Shown piece after piece: positions 1 through 8,287 of a DNA stretch of 23,976 nucleotides. The DNA comes from Sulfurospirillum sp. UBA6790 (GTDB taxonomy: Bacteria; Campylobacterota; Campylobacteria; Campylobacterales; Sulfurospirillaceae). Position 1 is the first letter of the stretch, and each line of letters opens with the position of its first letter. The notes under the pieces were generated by a model. It was not told where the DNA came from. It ran no database searches and saw nothing but the letters and a program-made list of their open reading frames with translations. The stretch covers positions 1 to 23,976 of the forward strand of contig DKFS01000082.1 of NCBI GenBank assembly GCA_002452855.1. The letters run 5' to 3'. Made by a program: the position numbers and the translations under genes.

Positions 1-94
1 TCATTGCATAGAGTGCATTTTTGCTCGTGACGACAATTGCAAACATGGCAATGGTGAGCGTAGCAAAGATATAAAATGCTATAACTTCATACAT
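1..94 (-). CDS. nuoJ: NuoJ, complex I membrane subunit (5' end only, cut by window edge)
   Basis: A minus-strand frame opens at an ATG at 94-92 and stays open to the window edge, giving about 31 residues that begin MYEVIAFYIFATLTIAMFAI. This hydrophobic start, followed by VVTSKNALYAM, is typical of the first transmembrane helix of NuoJ, a proton-channel-side subunit of NADH:quinone oxidoreductase. A GAGG ribosome-binding signal overlaps the nuoI stop, leaving only 7 bases between the genes. The position right after nuoI matches the conserved nuo order. The rest of the gene lies outside the window. Confidence 0.88.
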   Translation of the reverse strand, partial: MYEVIAFYIFATLTIAMFAIVVTSKNALYAM

Positions 95-101
95 GACAAC
101 C

Positions 102-716
102 TCAATACGCTAATGGTGTTTGTTTCACGGCTTCATCGGCATTATCACTCAATGCACCAAAACCTGGAAACTCTTTTTGTTGTTTGGCTTTAAAGGTATC
201 AAGAGGGGTTAGCATATCCTCTTTAAGTCCAAAATGAGCACGTTGTTCACTGGCGTTTTCATACTCAACACCATGCACAATCGCAAGCTCTGGACACACC
301 TCAGCACAATACCCGCAGAAAATACAACGCCCGAAATTTATGCTGTATTCACTGATGACTTTACGGCTTTTTTCATCCACATGTGTGTCCATGCGGATAC
401 AATTTGAAATACAAATTTTTTCACACAATCCACATCCAATGCAACGCTCACTTCCACTTTCAAATAAACGAAGTAAACGATGAATTGCACGATAACGTGG
501 GCTCATTTCCATTTTTTCCAGTGGATATTGCACCGTGTGAATGTCGAAACGAATCACCTCTCTTAAAACAATCCAAAGGCCAACGAAAAGCTCACCTTTA
601 ACGGTACGCTTGGCAAAACGTTTAAAGGCTTGCCAACCATTTTCAGGTTTTTCCTCACCATCAAAAAAGATATAATTTGAACCAATGTCCCTACGTTTAA
701 AATCTTTTAGTTCCAT
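102..716 (-). CDS. nuoI: NuoI, complex I subunit with two [4Fe-4S] clusters
   Basis: This 204-residue protein is the NuoI (23-kDa, TYKY-type) subunit that carries clusters N6a and N6b and passes electrons from NuoG toward NuoB. Two ferredoxin motifs are visible: Cys92, Cys95, Cys98 and Cys102, then Cys131, Cys134, Cys137 and Cys141 followed by Pro. In the first motif the usual Pro after the fourth Cys is replaced by ISNC, which adds Cys106. The N-terminal region has an amphipathic, Arg-rich stretch suited to membrane contact. A strong AGGGGG signal precedes the ATG. nuoH ends 9 bases upstream and nuoJ starts 7 bases downstream, so all three are co-transcribed. Confidence 0.95.
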   Translation of the reverse strand: MELKDFKRRDIGSNYIFFDGEEKPENGWQAFKRFAKRTVKGELFVGLWIVLREVIRFDIHTVQYPLEKMEMSPRYRAIHRLLRLFESGSERCIGCGLCEKICISNCIRMDTHVDEKSRKVISEYSINFGRCIFCGYCAEVCPELAIVHGVEYENASEQRAHFGLKEDMLTPLDTFKAKQQKEFPGFGALSDNADEAVKQTPLAY

Positions 717-725
717 CGTTTCCCC

Positions 726-1718
726 CTAAATTAACGCAAAGCCGGTAATTAAAATGTTAATAACCGCTAAAGGCATTAACACTTTCCAGCAAACCCACAT
801 CAACTGATCCGGTCTGATGTGTGGCCAAGCAGCTCTAACCCATAAGAAAAGAAAAACCCAAAATGAAACTTTTAAGAGCATAACCAAAGCACCGGGGATA
901 AACCAAATGGGGTTGTAGCCACCAAGAAAGATGATGCTTACCAAAACAGAAATCGTAATCATATTGGCATATTCACCGACAAAAAAGAGTCCCCAACGCA
1001 TGCCCGAATACTCTGTGGCATACCCAGCGACAACTTCAGCTTCAAATTCAATGGTATCAAACGGTGCACGGTTAGTTTCCATAAAGCCAGCCATTGCAAA
1101 TAAAATAAAGGCTAATGGCTGTTTCCAAATCAACCAATGGGTAACCCCTTCACCTTGAAAATCGTTAATATCAATTAAAGATAAAGACCCTATCATCATA
1201 ATAGGAGCCAATACCGAAAGGCCTGTAACCACTTCAAAAGAGAGCATCTGCACTACCGCACGCGCTGCACCTAAGAGGGACCATTTATTAGAACTGCTCA
1301 TACCCGCAAGCAGTGGTCCATAAATACCAACAGACGCTACACCCATGACATACAAAAGCGCAACATTAATGTCCGAAACGATAGGATGGATTTTATATCC
1401 GAAGAGTGTAAATTCTGGAAAATAGGGTACAGCCGCCATCGCAACAAACGCTGTGGTTGCTGCAATCACAGGTGCTATCATAAAAATAGGCTTCACCGCA
1501 TTTTGCGGAATAATATCTTCTTTGGTGAAAAGTTTAATACCATCCGCTGCTAATTGCAATAATCCATAAGGTCCCACATGCATTGGTCCAAGACGTCGTT
1601 GCATAAACGCTAAAACTTTTCGCTCAATAAAGGTTGCAAATGCACCCATACCTGCGGTCACAGCTAGGACAATAACTGCTTTAACGATTGTTTCAATAAT
1701 CACAGCTGTTTCATTCAT
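726..1718 (-). CDS. nuoH: NuoH, complex I membrane subunit at the quinone site
   Basis: NuoH is the 330-residue membrane subunit that joins the peripheral and membrane arms and helps form the quinone tunnel. The sequence is dominated by about eight hydrophobic helices. It contains family signatures: ERKVLAFMQRRLGPMHVGPYG near the N-terminus and, in the middle, NRAPFDTIEFEAEVVAGYATEY with the conserved acidic residues. Its length is normal for the family. The ATG overlaps the end of nuoG by 8 bases and is preceded by AAAGGAG at ideal spacing, so translation is probably coupled to nuoG. Confidence 0.96.
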   Translation of the reverse strand: MNETAVIIETIVKAVIVLAVTAGMGAFATFIERKVLAFMQRRLGPMHVGPYGLLQLAADGIKLFTKEDIIPQNAVKPIFMIAPVIAATTAFVAMAAVPYFPEFTLFGYKIHPIVSDINVALLYVMGVASVGIYGPLLAGMSSSNKWSLLGAARAVVQMLSFEVVTGLSVLAPIMMIGSLSLIDINDFQGEGVTHWLIWKQPLAFILFAMAGFMETNRAPFDTIEFEAEVVAGYATEYSGMRWGLFFVGEYANMITISVLVSIIFLGGYNPIWFIPGALVMLLKVSFWVFLFLWVRAAWPHIRPDQLMWVCWKVLMPLAVINILITGFALI

Positions 1719-4188
1719 GACTGACTCCTTTTAATACAACCTGAGCAAATCGGTAGCCATTTTCAAAAAACGGCGCAATATCAATTTTTGTATCAAATGT
1801 TGGCAGATACGGAATCATGCCACCTAAATGTTGGTCTTCTTTAATGACAATGGCCAATTTCGCGCCTGCTTCATTACTTAAGCTTACCATGTCGCCATCT
1901 TTGAGATTTTGACTTTCCAAAAACTGTGCAGAAGCGTAAAGCGCGCCTGCTTCATTTAACTGATGTGCTTTATTGGTGAACGCACTGAATTGATGCACAG
2001 GATTGGCACGGTACACCATCAAAGTATCTTTACATGTAAAAGGTTTCAAAGGTTCGACTTCATCGCTACATTCGCTCTTTTGTGCGACTAAGGCATAGCC
2101 TCTGTTTTCAGTGCCGTCATTTTCATAACGATTCGGCAAAGCGTCAAATTTTTCAGACGTAAAGCCTTTGTGTGTCGGAAGTTCAGAAGTATAATCAATC
2201 GTCCATTCTGCTTCAAGCCCTAATGCATTTGCAAGATCATTAAGGCAGTACCCTTTAAAACCAACAGCAACATTGGTAGGAACAACGCGTTTATTCATTG
2301 ACGTAAACGTTCCTTCCTGCTGATTAAGTGCAGGCATTGCTAAGTCACCTTTACCCAGTGCACTTAATGTGAAGTCACCTTTTACATTGTATCCTAATGT
2401 AAAATTGCCTTTGGTTTCGTCTAATTCACAAATCAGTGCAACACCCAGCGTATTGGTTCGCGAAGGGATAATCACCAAATTAAACGGTGTGAAACGCTCA
2501 ATCAATCCTAAAAGCTTCGCAATATTTTCAGCTCTTGGATGCGTATAAAGGTCTTCCCCTGCGATAAGGCTAAAGCTATCTTTTTTATCTAAGAGTTTAG
2601 TAATTTTTTCAATCACATCCGCTTCAGCGCCCATCATCTCAACAAGGGCATTTGTATCAATCTCTATCTCTTTATCCACCAATTTTGTGATGGATGTGAC
2701 AACTTCTTTTTCTTCGCCGCTCTCTTCATCTTTGACCATTTCTTTCACATCTTCCTTGATGCTCTCTTGAATGGTTTTTTTCTCCACCGTATGAAAGCTT
2801 GCAAGATATTCTACAACACTTTTGGGCATCTGCTCTTTATCGCCAAAGAGGTCAAGCAGTAAATACGCAATGGCTTCTTCACTTCCTACTTTATGCTGAA
2901 TGCTCAATAAATTTTTTGAATACGCTTCAACAATCGGATCGGCAATCGGATGAAAATAAAGGCCCGCACCTTTATTCATGCCTATGGCGTTGTTCATTGC
3001 GTACCCCGCATTTGGGCTATCGGTTTTGATTGCCGTTCCAAAACTCACAACGAAGTTACTCTCACGAATTGTATTTAAATCTCCACTATACAACGATGTC
3101 CCTGCCGTACTAGCATAAGCTTTTAAAAACTGCTGATAGGCTTTCGCATCAGCATTGATCAATCGATAGCCAAATTTTTCTTTGAGTTTTTGTAAAATCA
3201 ACGCTTCTTCGTTAGTAATATAACTGTCAAAAGCAATGGTATCGACTTTCGTTTTTAGCAGTTCAATGGCTTTGGCAAAAGCGGCTTCATCTTTGCCTGC
3301 AACCTCATTTTGAAAGTCAAATCCGTAACGAGCCGCCGCATGCAAAGGCGCGTAATTATGGTCACTATTGACACGATAGATTTTTGGTTCAGGATTTGCG
3401 ATGCTTGTGTGCTTGACATCATAATACATCAAGGAACAGTCACTGCTGTGTGGGTTGGAAGCTGGAATTTTTTTCAGTTCCCATGCGTTTGACGTGTACT
3501 GAAAATCACTGCCGACCAATGCGCCCACAGGACAAACTGCCGTACATTCACCGCACTGTGTACAGTCTAAGCTCTCAGCGCCACTTGCCACGCCAATAAT
3601 AGATTTTTGGAGCTTATTCCACATGGCATACGCATCTTTTTCCGTTTTATCTTTCCATGCTTTATCCAGTTCCATACCACCACGAGGAACCGTTTTAAGC
3701 GCAGATTCGCCGATCATGTCTTTACAGACCGTCACACAACGCTCACAAACGATACACAAAGAGGCATCGTAATGAATTTTGCCCCAATTTTTCGTTGGTC
3801 TATGTGTGTCAGCGATACAATGATGTTGGCTATCTACACCCATTTCTAATGTATAATTTTGCAATTCACATTCACCGCTTTGGTCACATACCCCACACTC
3901 TAATGGATGATTAATGTCATAAATCTCCATAATAGCACGGCGTTCTTTTTCGATTTCTTCGCTTTTGGTGATAACATTCATGCCCTCTTTCGCGCGTGCA
4001 TTACAGCTGTAAGCGCGTTTACCATCAATATCGACTAAGCATAAACGACATGCTAGGGTTGGTGAACAGTTTGTTACATAACACAATGCCGGTATAAAAA
4101 TACCATTTTTGCGTGCAACACCCAAAACATATTCTCCCTCTTTAGCAACACATTGTTTTCCATCAATCGTAATAACTACATCGCTCAT
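1711..4188 (-). CDS. nuoG: NuoG, large iron-sulfur subunit of complex I (epsilonproteobacterial form)
   Basis: This 825-residue protein is the catalytic-arm subunit that receives electrons and relays them to NuoI. Visible clusters are a [2Fe-2S] set (Cys36, Cys47, Cys50, Cys62), an N5-type set (His94, Cys98, Cys101, Cys107), and a ferredoxin-like region with Cys145, Cys148, Cys151, Cys155 plus Cys209, Cys212, Cys215, Cys219. Escherichia coli NuoG keeps only four cysteines in that last region, so one additional [4Fe-4S] cluster is inferred. The Cys quartet of E. coli cluster N7 is absent: only Cys251 remains in the expected stretch. Residues about 469-511 form a Lys/Glu-rich insert. The remainder resembles the molybdopterin-oxidoreductase fold that NuoG retains without cofactor. 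The ATG overlaps the preceding stop by 4 bases. Confidence 0.95.
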   Translation of the reverse strand: MSDVVITIDGKQCVAKEGEYVLGVARKNGIFIPALCYVTNCSPTLACRLCLVDIDGKRAYSCNARAKEGMNVITKSEEIEKERRAIMEIYDINHPLECGVCDQSGECELQNYTLEMGVDSQHHCIADTHRPTKNWGKIHYDASLCIVCERCVTVCKDMIGESALKTVPRGGMELDKAWKDKTEKDAYAMWNKLQKSIIGVASGAESLDCTQCGECTAVCPVGALVGSDFQYTSNAWELKKIPASNPHSSDCSLMYYDVKHTSIANPEPKIYRVNSDHNYAPLHAAARYGFDFQNEVAGKDEAAFAKAIELLKTKVDTIAFDSYITNEEALILQKLKEKFGYRLINADAKAYQQFLKAYASTAGTSLYSGDLNTIRESNFVVSFGTAIKTDSPNAGYAMNNAIGMNKGAGLYFHPIADPIVEAYSKNLLSIQHKVGSEEAIAYLLLDLFGDKEQMPKSVVEYLASFHTVEKKTIQESIKEDVKEMVKDEESGEEKEVVTSITKLVDKEIEIDTNALVEMMGAEADVIEKITKLLDKKDSFSLIAGEDLYTHPRAENIAKLLGLIERFTPFNLVIIPSRTNTLGVALICELDETKGNFTLGYNVKGDFTLSALGKGDLAMPALNQQEGTFTSMNKRVVPTNVAVGFKGYCLNDLANALGLEAEWTIDYTSELPTHKGFTSEKFDALPNRYENDGTENRGYALVAQKSECSDEVEPLKPFTCKDTLMVYRANPVHQFSAFTNKAHQLNEAGALYASAQFLESQNLKDGDMVSLSNEAGAKLAIVIKEDQHLGGMIPYLPTFDTKIDIAPFFENGYRFAQVVLKGVSHE
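2029..2040. repeat. Iterated palindrome TTTACATGTAAA, copy in nuoG
   Basis: Exact 12-bp palindrome inside nuoG coding sequence. Identical copies lie at 14245-14256 and 15234-15245, with a 10-bp version at 4748-4757 and TACATGTA cores at 14281-14288 and 23155-23162. Confidence 0.55.
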
Positions 4189-5042
4189 TGCTCTGCCTTC
4201 ACTATTTTTGCTACATGATAAGGATAGACGGCACTTGCTTTGTCACAAGGCATTAAAGCAATGACGCCTTTTAAGCTATCATCACGCACAAACGTACGGC
4301 GATAGACCTCTTGGTTAATGGTTACGTTGATTGTCTCATTATTTTGAACACGAGCCGCCATTTGAAACTGGGGTGAACCCATCAATAATTGCGCTTCAGT
4401 GTCTTGCACCATAGGGCATTGATAGACCACAACACCATCAAAACTTGGAATATTGTCAATTTCATGCATCGTTTCATTAGGCGTCGCTGTACGCAAATCA
4501 TCCTGGCGTGCGCCTACCACGTAAAGCGAAACATTGCTCGCATGGTTGGCAATCAGTCCTGCAAAATTGGCAATCTGTGTGGCACAAGGATGAGACATCA
4601 AATCTTCGCCTAAAACCAAAAGAATGTTGGTCGCATTTGAGCAAATCGCTTCAATCTCCTCAATCTCTTCCTCTCCAATATTACTTTCAGCACTGACATA
4701 GCCTTCATCAAGCTCTTCAAAATAGGTTTTAAGCCGTTCTGGAAGTTTTACATGTAATAAAAAACTTTTGGCCAAAAGAGCAAAAACACCCTCTTCTGAG
4801 CCAACTTCGTAACGACTAAAAAATGCACTTTTGGAACTTAATTTTGGATCTTCCATCGTAAAAAGATAGATCAATTTTGTCCCTGAATCCACACATGCTT
4901 CAATTTCTTGAGCAAGTACAGCATCATTGCGTGAAGGTAATGTTCCGATAACAAGGATGACATCGGCATCTTTACATGTCATTGCAAAGTGTTCTTTGTT
5001 GGTCTGTCCTAATGCATGAATAAATTTCTCTTTTTGGCTCAC
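4185..5042 (-). CDS. Protein at the NuoF position of complex I (non-homologous replacement)
   Basis: This 285-residue protein sits exactly where nuoF belongs but shows none of the NuoF hallmarks: no glycine-rich NADH/FMN-binding motifs and no C-terminal Cys cluster. In Campylobacter and Helicobacter the NuoF position is occupied by a short unrelated protein, and in Campylobacter jejuni the complex has been linked to flavodoxin as donor. This gene fits that class by position and length. Segments such as ILVIGTLPSRNDAVL and ILLVLGEDLMSHP resemble pieces of the NuoG molybdopterin-oxidoreductase fold, so it may be a derived NuoG-type domain (inference). It starts with GTG at 5042, overlapping the upstream stop by 4 bases, and ends overlapping nuoG by 4. 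Its role as the electron-input docking subunit is inferred. Confidence 0.82.
   Translation of the reverse strand: MSQKEKFIHALGQTNKEHFAMTCKDADVILVIGTLPSRNDAVLAQEIEACVDSGTKLIYLFTMEDPKLSSKSAFFSRYEVGSEEGVFALLAKSFLLHVKLPERLKTYFEELDEGYVSAESNIGEEEIEEIEAICSNATNILLVLGEDLMSHPCATQIANFAGLIANHASNVSLYVVGARQDDLRTATPNETMHEIDNIPSFDGVVVYQCPMVQDTEAQLLMGSPQFQMAARVQNNETINVTINQEVYRRTFVRDDSLKGVIALMPCDKASAVYPYHVAKIVKAEQ
4748..4757. repeat. Iterated palindrome, 10-bp copy (TTACATGTAA)
   Basis: Ten-base version of the TTTACATGTAAA palindrome, inside the NuoF-position gene, encoding Leu-His-Val. Confidence 0.45.
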
Positions 5043-5278
5043 AGTTCTTCACCTTTGACTTTCTTGACGACAATTGTCCAGTCTACTTCATTAAATTTCA
5101 GTGAGTTCATTAATGTCCATCCAGCTTCTTTAATCACATCGGCACTTTTTTGCACAGAAGAAAAATCACCGATTTCAAACATAAAAATAGACACTTCACC
5201 CGCACTGGTCTCATCAATAATTTCAAGCATACGTCCGTAAAAATCATCTTTTAAGTGGCGTAAATCATAACGTTGCAT
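5039..5278 (-). CDS. Small protein at the NuoE position of complex I (non-homologous replacement)
   Basis: A 79-residue protein begins MQRYDLRHLKDDFYGRMLEI. It lies between nuoD (9-base gap) and the NuoF-position gene (4-base overlap), at the place of nuoE. Real NuoE is about 160 residues with a four-Cys [2Fe-2S] site; this protein has no cysteine at all, so it cannot carry that cluster. Small replacement proteins at this position are known from Campylobacter and Helicobacter nuo operons. An AGGAG signal precedes the ATG. The predicted alternation of short strands and helices (VSIFMFEIGDF, DWTIVVKKVKG) suggests a small alpha/beta fold. It is probably a structural or docking subunit of the peripheral arm; no catalytic role can be read from the sequence. 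Confidence 0.82.
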   Translation of the reverse strand: MQRYDLRHLKDDFYGRMLEIIDETSAGEVSIFMFEIGDFSSVQKSADVIKEAGWTLMNSLKFNEVDWTIVVKKVKGEEL

Positions 5279-5287
5279 TGATTTCTC

Positions 5288-6514
5288 CTATCTATCAATT
5301 TCGCCAAAGACGATGTTAGCATTACCAATAATCGCTACAACGTCGGCTAAATATTCACCCACTAACAGCTCTTGCAAAAAAGCGGTATGAAAGAAACTAG
5401 GGGTTCGGAGCTTTAATCGATACGGGTACGGATCGCCTTGGGAGTTAATATAAAAACCAAGTTCCCCCTTAGGAGACTCCGTCGCGACATATACTTCTCC
5501 AACAGGAGGACGCATACCTTGCGTTACCAAAACAAAATGCTGCATTAAAGAGTAGTTTTGTGTCATAATTTGCTCTTTAGGCGCAGAAATATAATGCGGT
5601 GCATGTGCCATAAGTTCTGGCGTTGTGTCATCATACATTGGAATCAGTTGTTTTAAAATGCGAATACTTTGGCGCATCTCTTCCATATGCAATTTATACC
5701 TTCCGTAACTATCACATGTTGTACTCACCGGAACATCAAATTCGACTTCATCATACAGTTCGTACGGCTCTTCTTTACGAATATCCCATGCAATACCGCT
5801 ACCTCTTAGCATCGGACCGCTGCATCCCCAACTTTGTGCTTGCTCAGGCGTTACCATACCGACATCTTCCAAACGCATTTTCCAAATTCTGTTTTGATCC
5901 AACAACCCTTCGTAATCACCAATATCAAGGGGAAGATGGTTGATAAATTTATTAAGATTGTCTAACCATCCTTTTGGCAAATCAAGAGGCACACCACCAA
6001 TTCTTACAGAAGAATGGGTTAAACGCGCACCACAATAATCTTCAATCAAATCAAGCGTATACTCTCTTTCACGAAACGCATAAAGAAAAATAGTCATTGC
6101 CCCCACATCTAGAGCGTGCGTTGCAAGCCAAAAAAGATGCGAAGAGATACGGTTAAGTTCTAGGAGGAGCATACGAATGACTTTCGCACGACGCGGGACT
6201 TCAAGACCAATGAGTTTTTCAACAGCCAGTGCAAAGCCATAATTATTTGCGCTTGCCGCGATATAATCCATCCTATCGGTGGTTGGCAAGAACTCATTGT
6301 AAATCATATTTTCTGCCATCTTTTCCATACCACGGTGAAGATACCCAATATCAGGTGTTGATTTAACAACTTTTTCACCATCTAGCTCTAAAATTAAACG
6401 CAATTGGCCGTGTGAACTTGGGTGTTGAGGCCCAAAATTCACAATCATATGATTGTCTTCACGTTCAAAGACCACATTTTCAAAAAATGGTTTAAGTCGA
6501 TTCACTTTTTGCAT
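5288..6514 (-). CDS. nuoD: NuoD, 49-kDa quinone-site subunit of complex I
   Basis: This 408-residue protein is the 49-kDa subunit that, with NuoB, builds the quinone-reduction pocket. The N-terminal motif [13 protein letters not shown] contains His35, and RMDY contains Tyr84. Their 49-residue separation equals that of the quinone-contacting His38 and Tyr87 in Thermus Nqo4. The family's [10 protein letters not shown] and [21 protein letters not shown] segments are intact, and the C-terminus ends in [17 protein letters not shown] as expected. It is a separate gene from nuoC, with a 2-base gap, unlike the nuoCD fusion of enteric bacteria. Nothing is missing or truncated. Confidence 0.97.
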   Translation of the reverse strand: MQKVNRLKPFFENVVFEREDNHMIVNFGPQHPSSHGQLRLILELDGEKVVKSTPDIGYLHRGMEKMAENMIYNEFLPTTDRMDYIAASANNYGFALAVEKLIGLEVPRRAKVIRMLLLELNRISSHLFWLATHALDVGAMTIFLYAFREREYTLDLIEDYCGARLTHSSVRIGGVPLDLPKGWLDNLNKFINHLPLDIGDYEGLLDQNRIWKMRLEDVGMVTPEQAQSWGCSGPMLRGSGIAWDIRKEEPYELYDEVEFDVPVSTTCDSYGRYKLHMEEMRQSIRILKQLIPMYDDTTPELMAHAPHYISAPKEQIMTQNYSLMQHFVLVTQGMRPPVGEVYVATESPKGELGFYINSQGDPYPYRLKLRTPSFFHTAFLQELLVGEYLADVVAIIGNANIVFGEIDR

Positions 6515-6516
6515 GG

Positions 6517-7317
6517 TTATGGTCTCTCTTTCAAGATTTTAGCATCTGCTTTTTTCAATTTTTTGACAATGAAAACGCCACCTTCTTCTTGATAATCTGT
6601 GATCGTTTTTTCTTTGCTAGGTTCTGCACCAAAAGGAACTTCATGTTCAAGACGTGCAAAGCGGTACGTGTCACTTTCATCAACACGTGCACCATCACGC
6701 TCTTCAGGTCCAATGATATCGCGGTACTCTTTGCCAAAAATTTTGTCAATTTCATACCAACGTGCCGCTTCATCTCCATGCAATGGATAGGTTTTTCGTA
6801 GTGGATGGTCATACCAATCATCTGGCATTAAAAGACGTTTCATATAAGGATGGCCACTAATAATCACACCAAACATATCGTACATCTCGCGTTCAGCCCA
6901 ATCAGCGCTTTTATAGAGGCTTGTCACACTTTTAAGTGTCTCTTTTTCCTTTAGAAAACACTTAATGCGCAAACGCTTACGCTTAGACGTTGAAAGCATT
7001 TGGTAAAAAATCTCAAACTCACCACGTTTTGCCAACCAGTCAATAGCGCTGTGCTCTGATAAAAAATTGTAACCAAGTTCATCTCGTAAACAACGTAGAA
7101 CTTCCACGTTATCGTTTGGATGAATATAAACGACCAATTGACCTCGTTGGATATAAGCGTCTTGAATCTCAAATTTTGCCTTAAGCGTCATCATGTCATT
7201 CGCAAAAACATCATCGCTTTCAACAGGCTCTTTCGGGATGAGTGGTGCAACGTAGTAGCGGTCGCTGTAATAGGGTTTTTTTTGTACGTTTTGTTTTTCG
7301 CTATAAGGTCTCATCAT
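6517..7317 (-). CDS. nuoC: NuoC, 30-kDa subunit of complex I
   Basis: This 266-residue protein is the 30-kDa peripheral-arm subunit. The family signature is clear: [20 protein letters not shown] followed by [19 protein letters not shown]. The N-terminus has a roughly 50-residue lead before the conserved alpha/beta domain, and a C-terminal tail rich in Lys and Glu extends past it. Start and stop are well defined: tandem ATGs overlap the nuoB stop by 4 bases, an AAAAGG signal lies just upstream, and nuoD follows after 2 bases. NuoC has no cofactor and serves as a scaffold beside NuoD. Confidence 0.96.
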   Translation of the reverse strand: MMRPYSEKQNVQKKPYYSDRYYVAPLIPKEPVESDDVFANDMMTLKAKFEIQDAYIQRGQLVVYIHPNDNVEVLRCLRDELGYNFLSEHSAIDWLAKRGEFEIFYQMLSTSKRKRLRIKCFLKEKETLKSVTSLYKSADWAEREMYDMFGVIISGHPYMKRLLMPDDWYDHPLRKTYPLHGDEAARWYEIDKIFGKEYRDIIGPEERDGARVDESDTYRFARLEHEVPFGAEPSKEKTITDYQEEGGVFIVKKLKKADAKILKERP

Positions 7318-7823
7318 ACCAACCTTTTAGGTGCTAGTTTTCGTGATGCTTTTTCTGTTCTAATCTTCTTTTGCAAAAGCATCAATGCGTATTGGAGTGT
7401 TTCAGGGCGTGGTGCACAACCGGGAAGATAAATATCCACCGGTACGATTCTATCAGCACCTTGAACCGTTGCATAGGTATTAAACATACCACCCGTATTG
7501 GCACAACTTCCCATACTGATGACCCATTTTGGATCAGGCATCTGGTCATACAAACGGCGCATAAAAGGTGCATGTTTTTTCGTGAGGGTCCCTGCGATGA
7601 CAATGACATCCGCTTGTCTTGGGCTGGCTCTAAAAATTGTTCCAAAACGGTCAAAGTCATAACGACTTGCACCCGTTGCCATCATCTCAATCGCACAGCA
7701 GGCCAATCCATAAGTAAGTGGCCAAAGAGAGTTACTACGCCCCCATTGCACCAATTTATCCACCGTTGTCAGCGCGACAGGAAGTCCTGCTTCTTGAAGG
7801 TAATTTATTTTATGCTGTGCCAT
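7314..7823 (-). CDS. nuoB: NuoB, complex I subunit carrying terminal cluster N2
   Basis: NuoB (PSST type, 169 residues) holds N2, the last [4Fe-4S] cluster before quinone. Its ligands are visible: the tandem Cys42-Cys43 in [10 protein letters not shown], Cys107 in [10 protein letters not shown] and Cys136 in [10 protein letters not shown]. The surrounding [24 protein letters not shown] block is typical. The start overlaps the end of nuoA by 19 bases, which is longer than the other junctions in the operon and suggests translational coupling. The stop overlaps nuoC by 4 bases. Confidence 0.97.
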   Translation of the reverse strand: MAQHKINYLQEAGLPVALTTVDKLVQWGRSNSLWPLTYGLACCAIEMMATGASRYDFDRFGTIFRASPRQADVIVIAGTLTKKHAPFMRRLYDQMPDPKWVISMGSCANTGGMFNTYATVQGADRIVPVDIYLPGCAPRPETLQYALMLLQKKIRTEKASRKLAPKRLV

Positions 7824-8203
7824 TCAAGTGCTCCTTTTCTCCATGCATATACAAACCCGATAGCTAAAACGATCACGAATAAAATCATTTCAACAAAACC
7901 AAACATTCCAAGAACCTTAAAATTCACCGCCCATGGGAACATAAAAATAACTTCCACGTCAAACAAAATAAATAAAACGGCAAAAAGATAAAAATGCGCA
8001 GAAATTTTATTGGGTTGTTTGGTAACTTCTGGTCCACATTCATAAATAGTTAGCTTTAATTTTTCCGTATCGAGTCGTGCCATATTACGGCTAATAGCGC
8101 GCGCTAATACCGTAATCCCGTAAAAAACGACTGCACCAAATACGACAAGAAAAAAAGATCCAAAGTATGGATGTGCAAAATCCATATGTGACAAAGGGGT
8201 CAT
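7805..8203 (-). CDS. nuoA: NuoA, first membrane subunit of complex I
   Basis: NuoA is a 132-residue membrane protein with three predicted helices (about residues 12-32, 68-90 and 98-120). The loop after helix 1 contains [19 protein letters not shown], a variant of the conserved loop that carries the redox-sensitive cysteine in this family. AAGGA lies 6 bases upstream of the ATG at 8203; an in-frame Met7 is a weaker alternative. It is the first gene of the nuo operon, with a hairpin and a candidate promoter upstream at 8236-8279. Confidence 0.95.
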   Translation of the reverse strand: MTPLSHMDFAHPYFGSFFLVVFGAVVFYGITVLARAISRNMARLDTEKLKLTIYECGPEVTKQPNKISAHFYLFAVLFILFDVEVIFMFPWAVNFKVLGMFGFVEMILFVIVLAIGFVYAWRKGALEWHSIK

Positions 8204-8235
8204 ACGAAATCCTTCGATGTTTTTTCAAGACAAAT

Positions 8236-8269
8236 CTATCTCAAAGTTTTTGAGAAAACTCTAAGATAG
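8236..8269. other. Strong hairpin between the AAA+ gene and nuoA
   Basis: Two 15-base arms (8236-8250 and 8255-8269) separated by a TGAG loop form an almost continuous helix on either strand, reading CTATCTTAGAGTTTT on the minus strand with two G-T wobbles. No clean U tract follows directly in the nuoA direction, so it is not a textbook terminator. It could partly terminate transcription from the upstream gene, or form a 5' stem that protects the nuo mRNA if transcription starts beside it. Both roles are inferred. Confidence 0.6.
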
Positions 8270-8273
8270 GCTT

Positions 8274-8279
8274 ACTATA
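8274..8279 (-). promoter_or_regulatory. Candidate -10 element for the nuo operon
   Basis: TATAGT on the minus strand lies just past the AAA+ stop codon and after a run of A/T. A start about 7-8 bases downstream would place the hairpin at 8236-8269 at the very 5' end of the nuo transcript. There is no clear -35, which is normal for epsilonproteobacterial sigma70 promoters. Confidence 0.35.
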
Positions 8280-8287
8280 TAATTTTT

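Noticed and set aside
6555..6821. An 88-codon minus-strand frame in a second frame of nuoC
   Set aside because: nuoC is intact over this region; the alternative frame has no start signal and does not resemble a known protein.
7371..7991. A 206-codon plus-strand open frame opposite nuoB and nuoA
   Set aside because: It lies wholly antisense to two well-identified genes, has a composition typical of a reverse-complement shadow and no ribosome-binding site or homology.
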